From positions 1-33,194 of IMG/VR virus record IMGVR_UViG_3300028553_000107: a stretch of 33,194 bases of DNA; one strand, 5' to 3'. Below the pieces are notes generated by a model that ran no database searches, had not been told where the DNA came from, and was given only the letters and a program-made list of their open reading frames with translations. This document shows positions 22,721 through 29,660 of this stretch, in pieces (position 1 is the first letter of the stretch; each line of letters begins with the position of its first letter). The DNA is from a virus. The translations under genes were made by a program, and so were the position numbers.

Positions 22721-22733
22721 TATTTAGTAAATA
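22721..22733. promoter_or_regulatory. Palindromic divergent late-promoter pair
   Basis: The 23-base gap contains AATATTTAGTAAATATT, a perfect palindrome about a single G. It gives CTAAATA on the minus strand (22721-22727, five bases from the ATG at 22715) and GTAAATA on the plus strand (22727-22733, five bases from the GTG at 22739), sharing one base pair. Two polymerases could not use both at once. Confidence 0.65.
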
Positions 22734-22738
22734 TTAAT

Positions 22739-23050
22739 GTGCATATCATTATAAATGCACAGTTGGTCAATCCACCATCTAGTGTTAGTTGTTTTCGGAC
22801 ATTAACAATGGTTGCGCATGTATTTTGTCATCATAGTGTTCTGATTGAAACCGATTTTGAAAAAGATCCTTATTATAAATTTTTAAAGAAATTTGGTGCT
22901 ATGGATTTTGTTGATGATATTTTAAATACAGGAGAAGAAACTGGATTGAGATTTGATACTGAACCAAGATTTGCGCCTAGTCATGTTTTAGACAGGATAG
23001 ACCACGACAACCTGGATCTTTGTTTGGAACTTATGGGATATCGACGTTAA
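22739..23050 (+). CDS. Small hypothetical protein with GTG start, 103 aa
   Basis: The protein is acidic with a helix-rich C-terminal half (YYKFLKKFGAMDFVDDILNT and HDNLDLCLELMGYRR). I favour the GTG at 22739 because it stands five bases after GTAAATA, exactly the spacing seen for many genes here; the alternative ATG at 22808 would trim 23 residues and has no box. A cysteine/histidine-rich stretch (HVFCHHSVLI) could bind a metal. It is a lone plus-strand gene and its TAA overlaps the TAA of the opposing gene in the palindrome TTAA. Confidence 0.45.
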   Translation: MHIIINAQLVNPPSSVSCFRTLTMVAHVFCHHSVLIETDFEKDPYYKFLKKFGAMDFVDDILNTGEETGLRFDTEPRFAPSHVLDRIDHDNLDLCLELMGYRR

Positions 23051-23832
23051 GCCACATCTCGACCAACAGTATTGCCACCTCCAACCTGTGATGGAGGATT
23101 TTGCACATAGTTAAGTGCTGGTTTCTCACTAAACTGCCCTGCCTTTTCATCATAAGCAGGCAGAACATACTTTTTATTCACATCAATAACAATACCCAAT
23201 TGAGACAGAAACTTTTTTCCAATAAGAACGGGTTGATCGTTTTGTGTTCGATCTCCTATGCTGAAAGGAACCATCTTGTGTAATACACCCCCAAAAACGA
23301 TGTCCAATGCCACTAGGGGACGTTTTTCCTGCTCACCCGCCCCAATGTGTATGCTGACAGTATCCAACAAGGGTCTGGTCAATTCTATGTCGTTTACGCT
23401 TGTGAATTTTGCATATTTGTGTCCATTTTCTTCAATAATTTCACTGTTTACTCCACAAAGCACATTGTTGCTGTCATTGCCGCTGTCTATTTTGGCATCC
23501 ACATTACCCAAACCATCAATGTAAACTTTTTCAATCAATCCTACTGTTTTTGGACAAAACTTTTCAAAAAAGAAACGAAATGGTTTGAAACTTTCTTTAT
23601 TCAATTGTATTTCTGTTTTTTCCAATTTGTCTCCTTTTTTCCAGTGTTTGCCATCGTTGTTGGCTTTGTATTCAACTTTGTTTCCAACAACGTTTCCTTT
23701 TTTGCCTTTTATTTTACTAACTTTGGTGATAACACCTTTGCTTTTGTAGTGTTTGCATTCTGGATTGGTATTCTTGATCTTGTCACCTTTATGCACCTCA
23801 TTTGGAGCCAGTTTGCAAATACCTTTTTTCAT
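23047..23832 (-). CDS. Retropepsin-like (RimK-type zinc/ATP-dependent protease family) protein with N-terminal SH3-like domain, 261 aa
   Basis: Residues about 95-225 match the layout of the PF05618 family of retropepsin-like proteins: VGLIEKVYIDGLG, the active-site-like AKIDSGNDSN (D116-S117-G118 for D-[ST]-G), KRPLVALDIVFGGVLHKMVPF, and PVLIGKKFLSQLGIVIDVNK, which matches the 'LIGr-fL' end of the fold. In other members of this family D-T-G-A replaces D-S-G-N. The first 75 residues are lysine-rich and beta-like (KKGNVVGNKVEYKANNDGKH), of an SH3/KOW-like kind. The protein could be a prohead or virion protease, or an inactive fold used structurally; no test is possible from sequence. TTAAATA precedes it by five bases. 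Confidence 0.65.
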   Translation of the reverse strand: MKKGICKLAPNEVHKGDKIKNTNPECKHYKSKGVITKVSKIKGKKGNVVGNKVEYKANNDGKHWKKGDKLEKTEIQLNKESFKPFRFFFEKFCPKTVGLIEKVYIDGLGNVDAKIDSGNDSNNVLCGVNSEIIEENGHKYAKFTSVNDIELTRPLLDTVSIHIGAGEQEKRPLVALDIVFGGVLHKMVPFSIGDRTQNDQPVLIGKKFLSQLGIVIDVNKKYVLPAYDEKAGQFSEKPALNYVQNPPSQVGGGNTVGRDVA

Positions 23833-23837
23833 AAAGA

Positions 23838-23844
23838 TATTTAA
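23838..23844 (-). promoter_or_regulatory. TTAAATA box before the retropepsin-like gene
   Basis: TTAAATA on the minus strand ends five bases before the ATG at 23832. Confidence 0.5.
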
Positions 23845-24093
23845 CTATTTGGCAGATGCGCCTTTTTTCCAACTGATACGCTTGCTGCTTTTTTTATGAC
23901 GTTTACGACTATTACACGCACTTTTTGTTGGACGACAAGCCGGATACCCTTTACGTTTTTCACCTTTTTGACGACCACAAGGCTTTCCGGTTTTGCAGTC
24001 TATCCATCCTTTGCCTTTGTTGTGACCAAACCAGTCTCGAAGAGATTCTTCTTTTATGATCTCAAGTATTCGATTATCAAACAAAGTGGTCAT
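23845..24093 (-). CDS. Cys/basic mini-domain protein, GYPACRP type, 82 aa
   Basis: The core is WIDCKTGKPCGRQKGEKRKG followed by YPACRPTKSAC, with four cysteines amid Lys and Arg. I recognise this as a small domain shared between phages and giant viruses (likely the DUF5872-like group), function unknown. The N-terminus (TLFDNRILEIIKEES) is helical. The C-terminus is very basic (KRHKKSSKRISWKKGASAK) and could bind nucleic acid. Its start overlaps the 24090 gene's stop by four bases, and it ends 12 bases before the box of the next gene downstream. Confidence 0.6.
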   Translation of the reverse strand: MTTLFDNRILEIIKEESLRDWFGHNKGKGWIDCKTGKPCGRQKGEKRKGYPACRPTKSACNSRKRHKKSSKRISWKKGASAK

Positions 24094-24278
24094 TTCTTTT
24101 TACTTTTATTACCCCAATTAGCCGCCCCTACTTTTCTGCAACGGGATAATGCACCACTGGCATAAGCACTGGGCCAAACCTTATAGCGACGTTTTACTTT
24201 TTGATAACAAGCATCTCGTTTAGCTTTTTTCTTGGTGGCTTCTTCAAGAAGCTGACTTACTAGATCGTTGAAGTTCAT
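24090..24278 (-). CDS. Cys/basic mini-domain protein, KVWPSAYASG type, 62 aa
   Basis: RDACYQKVKRRYKVWPSAYA then SGALSRCRKVGAANWG is a conserved motif found in phages and giant viruses, with two cysteines and many basic and aromatic residues; its function is not established. The N-terminus MNFNDLVSQLLEEATKKK is an amphipathic helix like those of other proteins in this stretch. It has an ATAAATA box six bases before the start and is coupled to the 23845 gene. Confidence 0.6.
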   Translation of the reverse strand: MNFNDLVSQLLEEATKKKAKRDACYQKVKRRYKVWPSAYASGALSRCRKVGAANWGNKSKKK

Positions 24279-24284
24279 TTGTAT

Positions 24285-24307
24285 TATTTATCATAAATAA
24301 CTAAATA
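24285..24307. promoter_or_regulatory. Divergent TAAATA boxes at 24279-24325 gap
   Basis: ATAAATA on the minus strand (24285-24291) is six bases before the ATG at 24278. On the plus strand ATAAATA (24293-24299) and CTAAATA (24301-24307) lie upstream of the ATG at 24326, the nearer one by 18 bases. Confidence 0.5.
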
Positions 24308-24325
24308 ATTATTACCAATCTTTGT

Positions 24326-24592
24326 ATGCTAAATTTTACAAAAGATCATTTACACAATTTAAGAAAGAAAAATAATTTAAAAGCAGCTAAAACTTCTAAA
24401 ACATATACTGTGCAAGAACCAAATGGTAACGTAATTGTAACCAATAAATTAGTAGTATATTGTAAAACAAAAAAAATTGATTATGCTAATTTAAGAAAAA
24501 CTGAAACAGGTAAATCTAAGCAAGCGTATGGATACCGTATACTAGAGGTAAAAGAGCCGATACAAAAGGAAAAATCCAGTTTTTACAACTAA
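24326..24592 (+). CDS. Orphan NUMOD-like DNA-binding domain protein, 88 aa
   Basis: Residues 25-75 follow the pattern of the small modular domain found in HNH and GIY-YIG homing endonucleases, in which 'y-v-x-P-x-G-x-x-x-x-i-x-N-L-x-x-f-C-r-x-x-x-L' is followed by a G-[KR] turn: TYTVQEPNGNVIVTNKLVVY, then CKTKKIDYANLRKTETGKSK and QAYGYRILEV. No nuclease domain precedes it, so it may be a free DNA-binding remnant or a regulator. It is a lone plus-strand gene whose last 77 bases overlap the end of the 24516-25742 gene tail to tail. Confidence 0.55.
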   Translation: MLNFTKDHLHNLRKKNNLKAAKTSKTYTVQEPNGNVIVTNKLVVYCKTKKIDYANLRKTETGKSKQAYGYRILEVKEPIQKEKSSFYN

Positions 24593-25742
24593 AGTATTTG
24601 GCTGTACCGGGTTTTGCAGTGGAACATTTATGACGTGCCCGAAATGAACGACGTTTTTTAGGATTAGACTTTTTAATTCTTAGTTTAGGATCTCCATAAT
24701 GAACTCGTTTTAATTTTCCATCAACTTTGGCACAGCGCATATATTTTTTATCACTGCGTGTGGATTGTGTTTGACCAGTAACCTTGGTACAACGAGCACC
24801 TTTCTTTTCCATAATCACACCTTCTTTTATTTCCTCATTGTCTTCGTTTCCACCATAGTAACCATAATCTTCATCTGTTCCAAAACCTGCACTGGCAAGA
24901 GCTTCAGCATCATCGCTCATGTCATGACTACCTTGATCACCATCATCACTCATGTCATGGCTACCTTGATCACCATCATCACTACGATCATCGTTATGAT
25001 ATTCGGCGTAATGTTGTTTCAGATAATCTTTAACAGCAGAAACATAATCTTTTGCTAAAGTAACCTTGCTTTGAACCCATCCTTCAAATTGATCATTGGG
25101 TTGAATCATGGGAAGCAATTCATCAATTTCATCTCGAATTGTGCGCAATTGATATTCTATCATACGTCCTTCATCATCACCTTCTGGAACATGTGCTTCG
25201 TTTAAATTGTTCATTAATCTGTTATAAGAATTTGCAAAACTAGTTTCTTCTTTCATGCTTTCTGGATCGCTTTCAATATCATATGGTTCATCTTCAAATT
25301 GATTGTTCTTATTGTCAGAACTAACATTTTTTCTAATAAATTGTATTACTTCTGCATCTGATCTAAATTGGTAAGGAAATAGCTCTCTTGTTCGAAGTAT
25401 TAGCGGAGTTAAATCAGGTTGAGCATCTATTATTTTTGCTTTTTCCTGGTTATTTTTTTCTAAATTTTTTATTGATTCTTTTGCTTTATCCAAGTAAGTT
25501 TTGGAACTCATAGATAAAGTTGTGTTTGATTCTTCGCCTTCATTTGGAGCATATTTGTAATCTTCTGAAATAGAGTCCAGGGTTCTTTTTATAACATTCG
25601 GTTTGAATACTGAAAGCAATTGATTGTAATTTTCAAAAATATATGCAAGAGAGGGCTTTTTCTTGTGTTCTTTGACTATATCTTTTAAGATAATATTCAG
25701 ATCATTTTCATCCATATCATATTCTACATTAATGTTTTTCAT
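24516..25742 (-). CDS. Large charged protein with C-terminal ARHKC...SCKNW mini-domain, 408 aa
   Basis: Residues 1-235 are long charged helices. Residues about 245-275 are an acidic D/S/H-rich stretch with an 11-residue tandem repeat. The C-terminal part reads ARCTKVTGQTQSTRSDKKYM, then VHYGDPKLRIKKSNPKKRRS and FRARHKCSTAKPGTAKYFSC, which I recognise as a basic, Cys-bearing domain seen in aquatic T4-like phages, function unknown. That domain usually ends at S-C-K-x-W; here 19 more residues (IFPFVSALLPLVYGIHTLA) follow and overlap the convergent gene. The start overlaps the ArdC-like gene's stop by four bases. It may be a virion protein; this is inferred from composition and context. Confidence 0.55.
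   Translation of the reverse strand: MKNINVEYDMDENDLNIILKDIVKEHKKKPSLAYIFENYNQLLSVFKPNVIKRTLDSISEDYKYAPNEGEESNTTLSMSSKTYLDKAKESIKNLEKNNQEKAKIIDAQPDLTPLILRTRELFPYQFRSDAEVIQFIRKNVSSDNKNNQFEDEPYDIESDPESMKEETSFANSYNRLMNNLNEAHVPEGDDEGRMIEYQLRTIRDEIDELLPMIQPNDQFEGWVQSKVTLAKDYVSAVKDYLKQHYAEYHNDDRSDDGDQGSHDMSDDGDQGSHDMSDDAEALASAGFGTDEDYGYYGGNEDNEEIKEGVIMEKKGARCTKVTGQTQSTRSDKKYMRCAKVDGKLKRVHYGDPKLRIKKSNPKKRRSFRARHKCSTAKPGTAKYFSCKNWIFPFVSALLPLVYGIHTLA
24909..24985 (-). repeat. 33-bp tandem repeat encoding SDDGDQGSHDM
   Basis: Two almost identical 33-base units in tandem, plus a partial third, encode an acidic Ser/Asp/Gly/His tract within the 24516-25742 gene. Each unit keeps the reading frame. The aspartate-rich tract may bind metal or give solubility. 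Confidence 0.85.
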
Positions 25743-26908
25743 ATGTTTGTGTTTTTTTGCTCCACATAGTTATTTATATATTCTATAAGAATTTTTGCAG
25801 TGTCTTTGATAACATTAAAATTGTTGGTTATATGATCTGGGTCAATTTGCCAAAGAGCCAAATATTTTTCGGTGTGAGGGGCAGGAATATCATATTCACT
25901 CAAAACAAAATTAGCTACACCTTCTGCCTGAAGTTCTCGTATTTTTCTTTCAGGAACTTTATCTCGATCTTTTTGATGCAGTATTTCATGCGCAACTTCA
26001 TGAACTAATGTGCTAAGACTTTCACTAACAAGTTCAATTGTTCCACCTTTACTAACACCTCGAGCACCGCCCAACGCATCTTCGCTTTTTATATCCACAA
26101 CAATATTATTGTCTTTGGCATATTGTTTTACCGCTTCGAATATGGTTCTCATGCGATCATCCAAAGGAGCATCATCGAACCATTGTATTTCTTCTGGTAT
26201 TTCCTTTTCTCTTCCAGGAATAGGTTCAGTTTGAGAAATATCAAATACAGGAACCAAACGAAAACGCATGATTTTTGAAGATTCACCAGTAGTTGGGTCT
26301 ACTCCTACTGTTACATCTGCGTCTTTTTGTTTCACCATAATTGGTGCATAAATCCGAATGGATTTTTCTCCTGGTTTAATTTTCCGACCAAACTGACGAA
26401 ACCACATATTCTTTCCGCCTACCCTAGACGCATTTCTTCTTTGAAGAAAGATAAGAATTTGATTGTTGAAAGAATAGTTCCTAAAACGTTTTTGAAATTG
26501 AACATATTCTTGATATTCTTTGCTATTTTTAACATTTAGAACACCGCTTTTTAAAAGTTCCACAAATTTTTTGAATCGATCCTCCAAATTTTCACCACCA
26601 AATTCAGAAACGGTTGTGTCGGAAGATTCATCTTTATTAAATTCATTCAATTTAGTAATTGTATTTTTTACAAAATCATTAGATTGAGTGTCGTCTAAAG
26701 GAGATGTTTCCCAACGACGCTCCAATGCATTCCATTTAAATCCTAAAGTTTTGATAAAGTCTTTATTTTTATAAGTATCATTACCTGCTTCTTTAGGATT
26801 CTCAAGATCGCTACTTGCTATAAAAATAGTTTTTCCTTCAGGACCCGGTCTTTTTTTCAAAACTAGTTTTTCGTTTAAAATACTTTTTATATTTTTAAAA
26901 GATATCAT
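25739..26908 (-). CDS. ArdC-like antirestriction protein with possible capsid-targeting N-terminus, 389 aa
   Basis: Three parts can be seen. Residues 1-13 (MISFKNIKSILNE) are a short amphipathic start. Residues 50-70 (FIKTLGFKWNALERRWETSP) match a small domain that binds with W/RW repeats (DUF5710-like). Residues 130-200 (EYQEYVQFQKRFRNYSFNNQ and MWFRQFGRKIKPGEKSIRIY) are the ArdC N-terminal ssDNA-binding domain (DUF1738-like), and residues 300-340 carry the zincin HEVAHE (303-308) with ELQAEGVANFVLSEYDI supplying the third ligand. ArdC proteins protect incoming DNA from restriction. The stop overlaps the neighbour's start by four bases. A TAAATA box is 11 bases before the start. Confidence 0.8.
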   Translation of the reverse strand: MISFKNIKSILNEKLVLKKRPGPEGKTIFIASSDLENPKEAGNDTYKNKDFIKTLGFKWNALERRWETSPLDDTQSNDFVKNTITKLNEFNKDESSDTTVSEFGGENLEDRFKKFVELLKSGVLNVKNSKEYQEYVQFQKRFRNYSFNNQILIFLQRRNASRVGGKNMWFRQFGRKIKPGEKSIRIYAPIMVKQKDADVTVGVDPTTGESSKIMRFRLVPVFDISQTEPIPGREKEIPEEIQWFDDAPLDDRMRTIFEAVKQYAKDNNIVVDIKSEDALGGARGVSKGGTIELVSESLSTLVHEVAHEILHQKDRDKVPERKIRELQAEGVANFVLSEYDIPAPHTEKYLALWQIDPDHITNNFNVIKDTAKILIEYINNYVEQKNTNI

Positions 26909-26926
26909 GATTTACTAAGTATTTAG

Positions 26927-27151
26927 ATGGGAATGAGCAGCGATCTTAAGAAATTAGGTGATCTTTATTGTGAGAATTTAGGTCTTGGACCTCAAGCCAA
27001 CAGCACACTGAATCCGGCTGCCAGTATGCCAACTGTGGTTAAAAACGATCCAGAGAAGGTTTTAAACGAGTTTTTGACCTTTTTAAAGGGTCTACAAGGT
27101 CCAGATATTCGTAAAAAAGTAGTTTTGCGTGTTTTGGAAACTATTCTTTAA
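26927..27151 (+). CDS. Small hypothetical protein, 74 aa
   Basis: No family is recognised. It is helical at both ends (SSDLKKLGDLYCENLGLG and VLNEFLTFLKGLQG then IRKKVVLRVLETIL) with a Pro/Asn-rich middle. A second ATG two codons in is an alternative start. It is a lone plus-strand gene between the ArdC-like gene and the HTH-like genes, sharing a 18-base gap with the former; its last 11 bases overlap the 27141 gene tail to tail. No box at the usual spacing was found. Confidence 0.5.
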   Translation: MGMSSDLKKLGDLYCENLGLGPQANSTLNPAASMPTVVKNDPEKVLNEFLTFLKGLQGPDIRKKVVLRVLETIL

Positions 27152-27605
27152 GACGATAAAAATTGATATAACATATTTGTCCATTTTGATGGACCATATT
27201 ACCTTTAAAAATTTCTATTTTTTTGTTTTTATTCAAAATAGATAAAGCACGTCGAGCCGAGTCTTGATTAACTTTTAAATCTCTACAAAGCTGAGTGATT
27301 GTTTTCCAGTTTTTACCTTCAGGAAGTTTTTGACGACTTTTAACATAATCATGATAGATATTTTTCCAATTTTTTTTAATTGGTTTATAAAAAATTTTAC
27401 TGGTGATAGCCTTGCTACATGTTAGGGATGTGCCTACATTTTTTTTAATTTTTTTTGTTTTTTCGCACCATCTTAAAAATTTAATAGAATTTTCTCCACT
27501 ACATTTAATAATGTCCATAATTTCCAATCTGGTTTTCCAATTACCAGTTGGTCTTAACTCTTTTTTCTTTATTATAGCTTCTAATTGTTCAATCCATTTG
27601 GACAT
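27141..27605 (-). CDS. Tandem-module helix-turn-helix-like protein, 154 aa
   Basis: The protein has two copies of a roughly 75-residue module. The second (about 78-154) reads W…R..LPEGKNWKTITQLCRDLKVN…ALSILNKNKKIEIFKGN…YRLKE, consistent with a winged helix-turn-helix: LPxGKNWxTxxEL…, recognition-helix-like VNQDSARRALSIL, then a beta-wing (KIEIFKGNMVHQNGQICYI). The first module (MSKWIEQL…RPTGNWKTRLEIMDII) is a diverged copy. The start lies within the upstream gene, which ends at 27581, so the two overlap by 25 bases. It may regulate transcription or bind DNA; nothing indicates its target. Confidence 0.55.
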   Translation of the reverse strand: MSKWIEQLEAIIKKKELRPTGNWKTRLEIMDIIKCSGENSIKFLRWCEKTKKIKKNVGTSLTCSKAITSKIFYKPIKKNWKNIYHDYVKSRQKLPEGKNWKTITQLCRDLKVNQDSARRALSILNKNKKIEIFKGNMVHQNGQICYINFYRLKE

Positions 27606-28108
27606 AATTTATACCATATTTTACGGATTAGAAATTTTCTTTTGCTATCATATTTGTATCCATCGAAAATTTCGATCTGTTTATTCAATTTGTTTTCTCT
27701 AATAAGTCTTAGAATTTTTTGTCTGCCCAAACCTGTTTTTTCTATCAATTCACCAACCGTAAACCAATTTTTACCAATAGGAATTCTTTGTCTTTTTATT
27801 TTATAAATATTATTTACAAAAAAGTTTTTCCAAGTATCGTTTTTCAAACGATACCATACAGCTTTTTGGATATATCCGTTTTTAGATCTTATATTACCAG
27901 TAAATATTTCACATTCTTTTTTGTGAATCAATTCTGTGATTACACCACGAACCATGTGTACTGATTTATTCGAAGCATTTTGAATTTCGTATATAGTTAA
28001 CCACCCAGGTCCTTTGGGACGCTTTTCATCTTTTCTCATTTCTTGAAAAAGAAATTTTGCCCAATCATCTCTTTCAAGATTTTTTATTCTAAATTTTTTA
28101 GTGTTCAT
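27581..28108 (-). CDS. Tandem-module helix-turn-helix-like protein, 175 aa
   Basis: Two copies of the same module as in the downstream gene are visible: residues about 14-90 (RPKGPGWLTIYEIQNASNKS, then ECEIFTGN with WYRLK) and 91-175 (RIPIGKNWFTVGELIEKTGL, then QIEIFDGY with WYKL). Each module has a W-anchored N-terminal helix, a G-x-x-W-x-T-x-x-E-L helix, a candidate recognition helix and a wing ending in [FW]YRL. It is paralogous to its neighbour, so four modules stand in a row. It was probably made by duplication of a module and then of a gene. A role in transcription control is only an inference. Confidence 0.55.
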   Translation of the reverse strand: MNTKKFRIKNLERDDWAKFLFQEMRKDEKRPKGPGWLTIYEIQNASNKSVHMVRGVITELIHKKECEIFTGNIRSKNGYIQKAVWYRLKNDTWKNFFVNNIYKIKRQRIPIGKNWFTVGELIEKTGLGRQKILRLIRENKLNKQIEIFDGYKYDSKRKFLIRKIWYKLCPNGLNN

Positions 28109-28138
28109 CTACCCATGATAATAGGCACAAAACAATTG

Positions 28139-28888
28139 TCAACTATATACTTTTATATTTGTAGGTATTATATATTTTCGATTACGCTCTTTTGCTTGAT
28201 AAACTTCGTGAGATCCGTCGCTGTGAATAAGACCAAAAGCCCAACCATGCTGCCATCTCAAGCGGCGCATTTGATTTCTATTGTAGCTAGGATTTAAACT
28301 GCTAAGACATCCAATATTCCAGCATTCTCGAACATCAATACTCACACTTCGGAAATAATCGATTGCGTGTGTGTGTCCAAATAAAACATTTCCGTATGTG
28401 TCTGCATGTTGTTTGGAACCATGCATATTGTGACCATAACCATGAACAAATGAAAGGGATCCACATCTGTACACACCTTGTTTTGAATCGTAGGGAAACA
28501 TTTGTACTCTATGTTTTTTAACAAGTTCTCCTATTTCATCTGTTCCTTGTGCTGCATAATCTCGCTTCAAGCCACTTGCTGCGTTGCTTAAAAGATCATA
28601 AATTCTTTCATCGTGGTTTCCTCGTAAAAACACACGTTCTTGACCAAATGAAAAAAACTTTTTAAAAAAATCTTTACCAGCATCCCAATCTTCTGACATG
28701 CTTTGACTTTGCTCGTAGTCCGCACTTGCATTTTTTCGAATGGCACGAAAATCCCAAACGTCACCGATACAAACCGTGAGATCTGGTTTATAATCTCGCA
28801 TAAAATTAAATAAACATTTTAATGCAACTGGGTTCGACTCGTCTCCGTGCACATCACCGGCTGCAACAAACTTAATAGGTTTGGCCAT
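28139..28888 (-). CDS. Calcineurin-like metallophosphoesterase, 249 aa
   Basis: All five metal-binding blocks are present in order: AAGDVHGD (D12, H14), CIGDVWDFR (D43), LRGNHDER (N91, H92, D93), FVHGYGHN and FGHTHAID. This is the PPP/MPE dinuclear phosphoesterase fold, as in lambda PP or YfcE; phage members hydrolyse protein phosphates or nucleotide/2',3'-cyclic phosphates. At 249 residues the length is normal. A TATAAATA ends only one base before the ATG at 28888, closer than elsewhere, so either that box is not used for this start or transcription begins at the second codon. The substrate is unknown. Confidence 0.92.
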   Translation of the reverse strand: MAKPIKFVAAGDVHGDESNPVALKCLFNFMRDYKPDLTVCIGDVWDFRAIRKNASADYEQSQSMSEDWDAGKDFFKKFFSFGQERVFLRGNHDERIYDLLSNAASGLKRDYAAQGTDEIGELVKKHRVQMFPYDSKQGVYRCGSLSFVHGYGHNMHGSKQHADTYGNVLFGHTHAIDYFRSVSIDVRECWNIGCLSSLNPSYNRNQMRRLRWQHGWAFGLIHSDGSHEVYQAKERNRKYIIPTNIKVYS

Positions 28889-28889
28889 A

Positions 28890-28897
28890 TATTTATA
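28890..28897 (-). promoter_or_regulatory. TATAAATA at atypical spacing before the phosphoesterase
   Basis: An exact TATAAATA on the minus strand ends one base before the ATG at 28888, instead of the usual 5-7 bases. It may be a chance match or imply a start further in. Confidence 0.35.
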
Positions 28898-28917
28898 TTA
28901 CATGTAAAAGCGTAATT

Positions 28918-29247
28918 TCAAGCAGTAGTCTCAGGAATATATTTATTAAGTATAGGTAAAATTTTATTTTCTAAATTATTGAATGCATTATTTGCATCAA
29001 TTGTTAAATTAATCAAATCTGCTTTTTCACGATCATCTAATTTATCGATCAAAAGAGCTTTGCGAATCAGATCAACCAGATACTGAACACCTTGGGTATT
29101 TAAATTAGGTGTTTCTTCAGTTGGTTCTTCAGTTGATTGTTCTGGTGGTGTTTCTGCTTCTGGTACATCTTCTATGGAATCTAAATCTGCAGGCGGCGCT
29201 TCATTTAGAAGAGAATATTTCTTTTTTAAAATATTATTAAATTTCAT
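28918..29247 (-). CDS. Acidic hypothetical protein, possible head-core/internal protein, 109 aa
   Basis: MKFNNILKKKYSLLNEAPP begins with the amphipathic peptide ending L-L-N-E, followed by a flexible Glu/Pro/Thr tract (EDVPEAETPPEQSTEEPTEE) and a helical domain (YLVDLIRKALLIDKLDDREK). This is like T4 internal or scaffold proteins cut by the prohead protease, but homology cannot be shown. It is separated from the upstream gene by a shared base (29247), so the two are coupled. Confidence 0.5.
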   Translation of the reverse strand: MKFNNILKKKYSLLNEAPPADLDSIEDVPEAETPPEQSTEEPTEETPNLNTQGVQYLVDLIRKALLIDKLDDREKADLINLTIDANNAFNNLENKILPILNKYIPETTA

Positions 29248-29660
29248 TAAATTTTACTTAAAGTTTGATTAATTTTATTTAATTTTCCAACGAAAGCTTT
29301 CACAGTTCCTTTTACAGCAGTATCCACAACTTTTTTGTCTTGATTACTCATCAATTTTTTTACAACACCCAAATCATCGTCGTTCATTGATGCGTTACTT
29401 TCTTGAGAGTTTTCTTCATCTTCACCTTCTGATTTTTCAGATTGTTTTGATATTTTTCCAGAAGGATCAATTTTCATTTTTCCTTTCTTTCCATCTATAT
29501 CATAGCTGATAATTGCATTCATTTTTTCAATACCATCGTAATTTGCGTTTCCAGAAGAAGTCATTTGATTTACAACATTTTTTTGTAAATCGTTTAATTC
29601 ATATTCTTTAATATCTAATTTTAGATATTCTTGTTCTAAAAGGTTTTGAAATCGAGACAT
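29247..29660 (-). CDS. Hypothetical protein with acidic tract, 137 aa
   Basis: It begins MSRFQNLLEQEYLKLD, again an amphipathic start with F-x-x-L-L, then has helices, a Glu/Ser/Asp-rich linker (KSEGEDEENSQESNAS) and a final helix (KVVDTAVKGTVKAFVGKLNK). No family is recognised. A GTAAATA box is seven bases before the start. Its acidic linker resembles its downstream neighbour, and they may work together as internal head or scaffold proteins. Confidence 0.45.
   Translation of the reverse strand: MSRFQNLLEQEYLKLDIKEYELNDLQKNVVNQMTSSGNANYDGIEKMNAIISYDIDGKKGKMKIDPSGKISKQSEKSEGEDEENSQESNASMNDDDLGVVKKLMSNQDKKVVDTAVKGTVKAFVGKLNKINQTLSKI

Noticed and set aside
24909-24985. 33-bp repeats as an operator or iteron cluster
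   Set aside because: They are in frame within a coding sequence and encode an acidic repeat; no sign of a separate DNA function.
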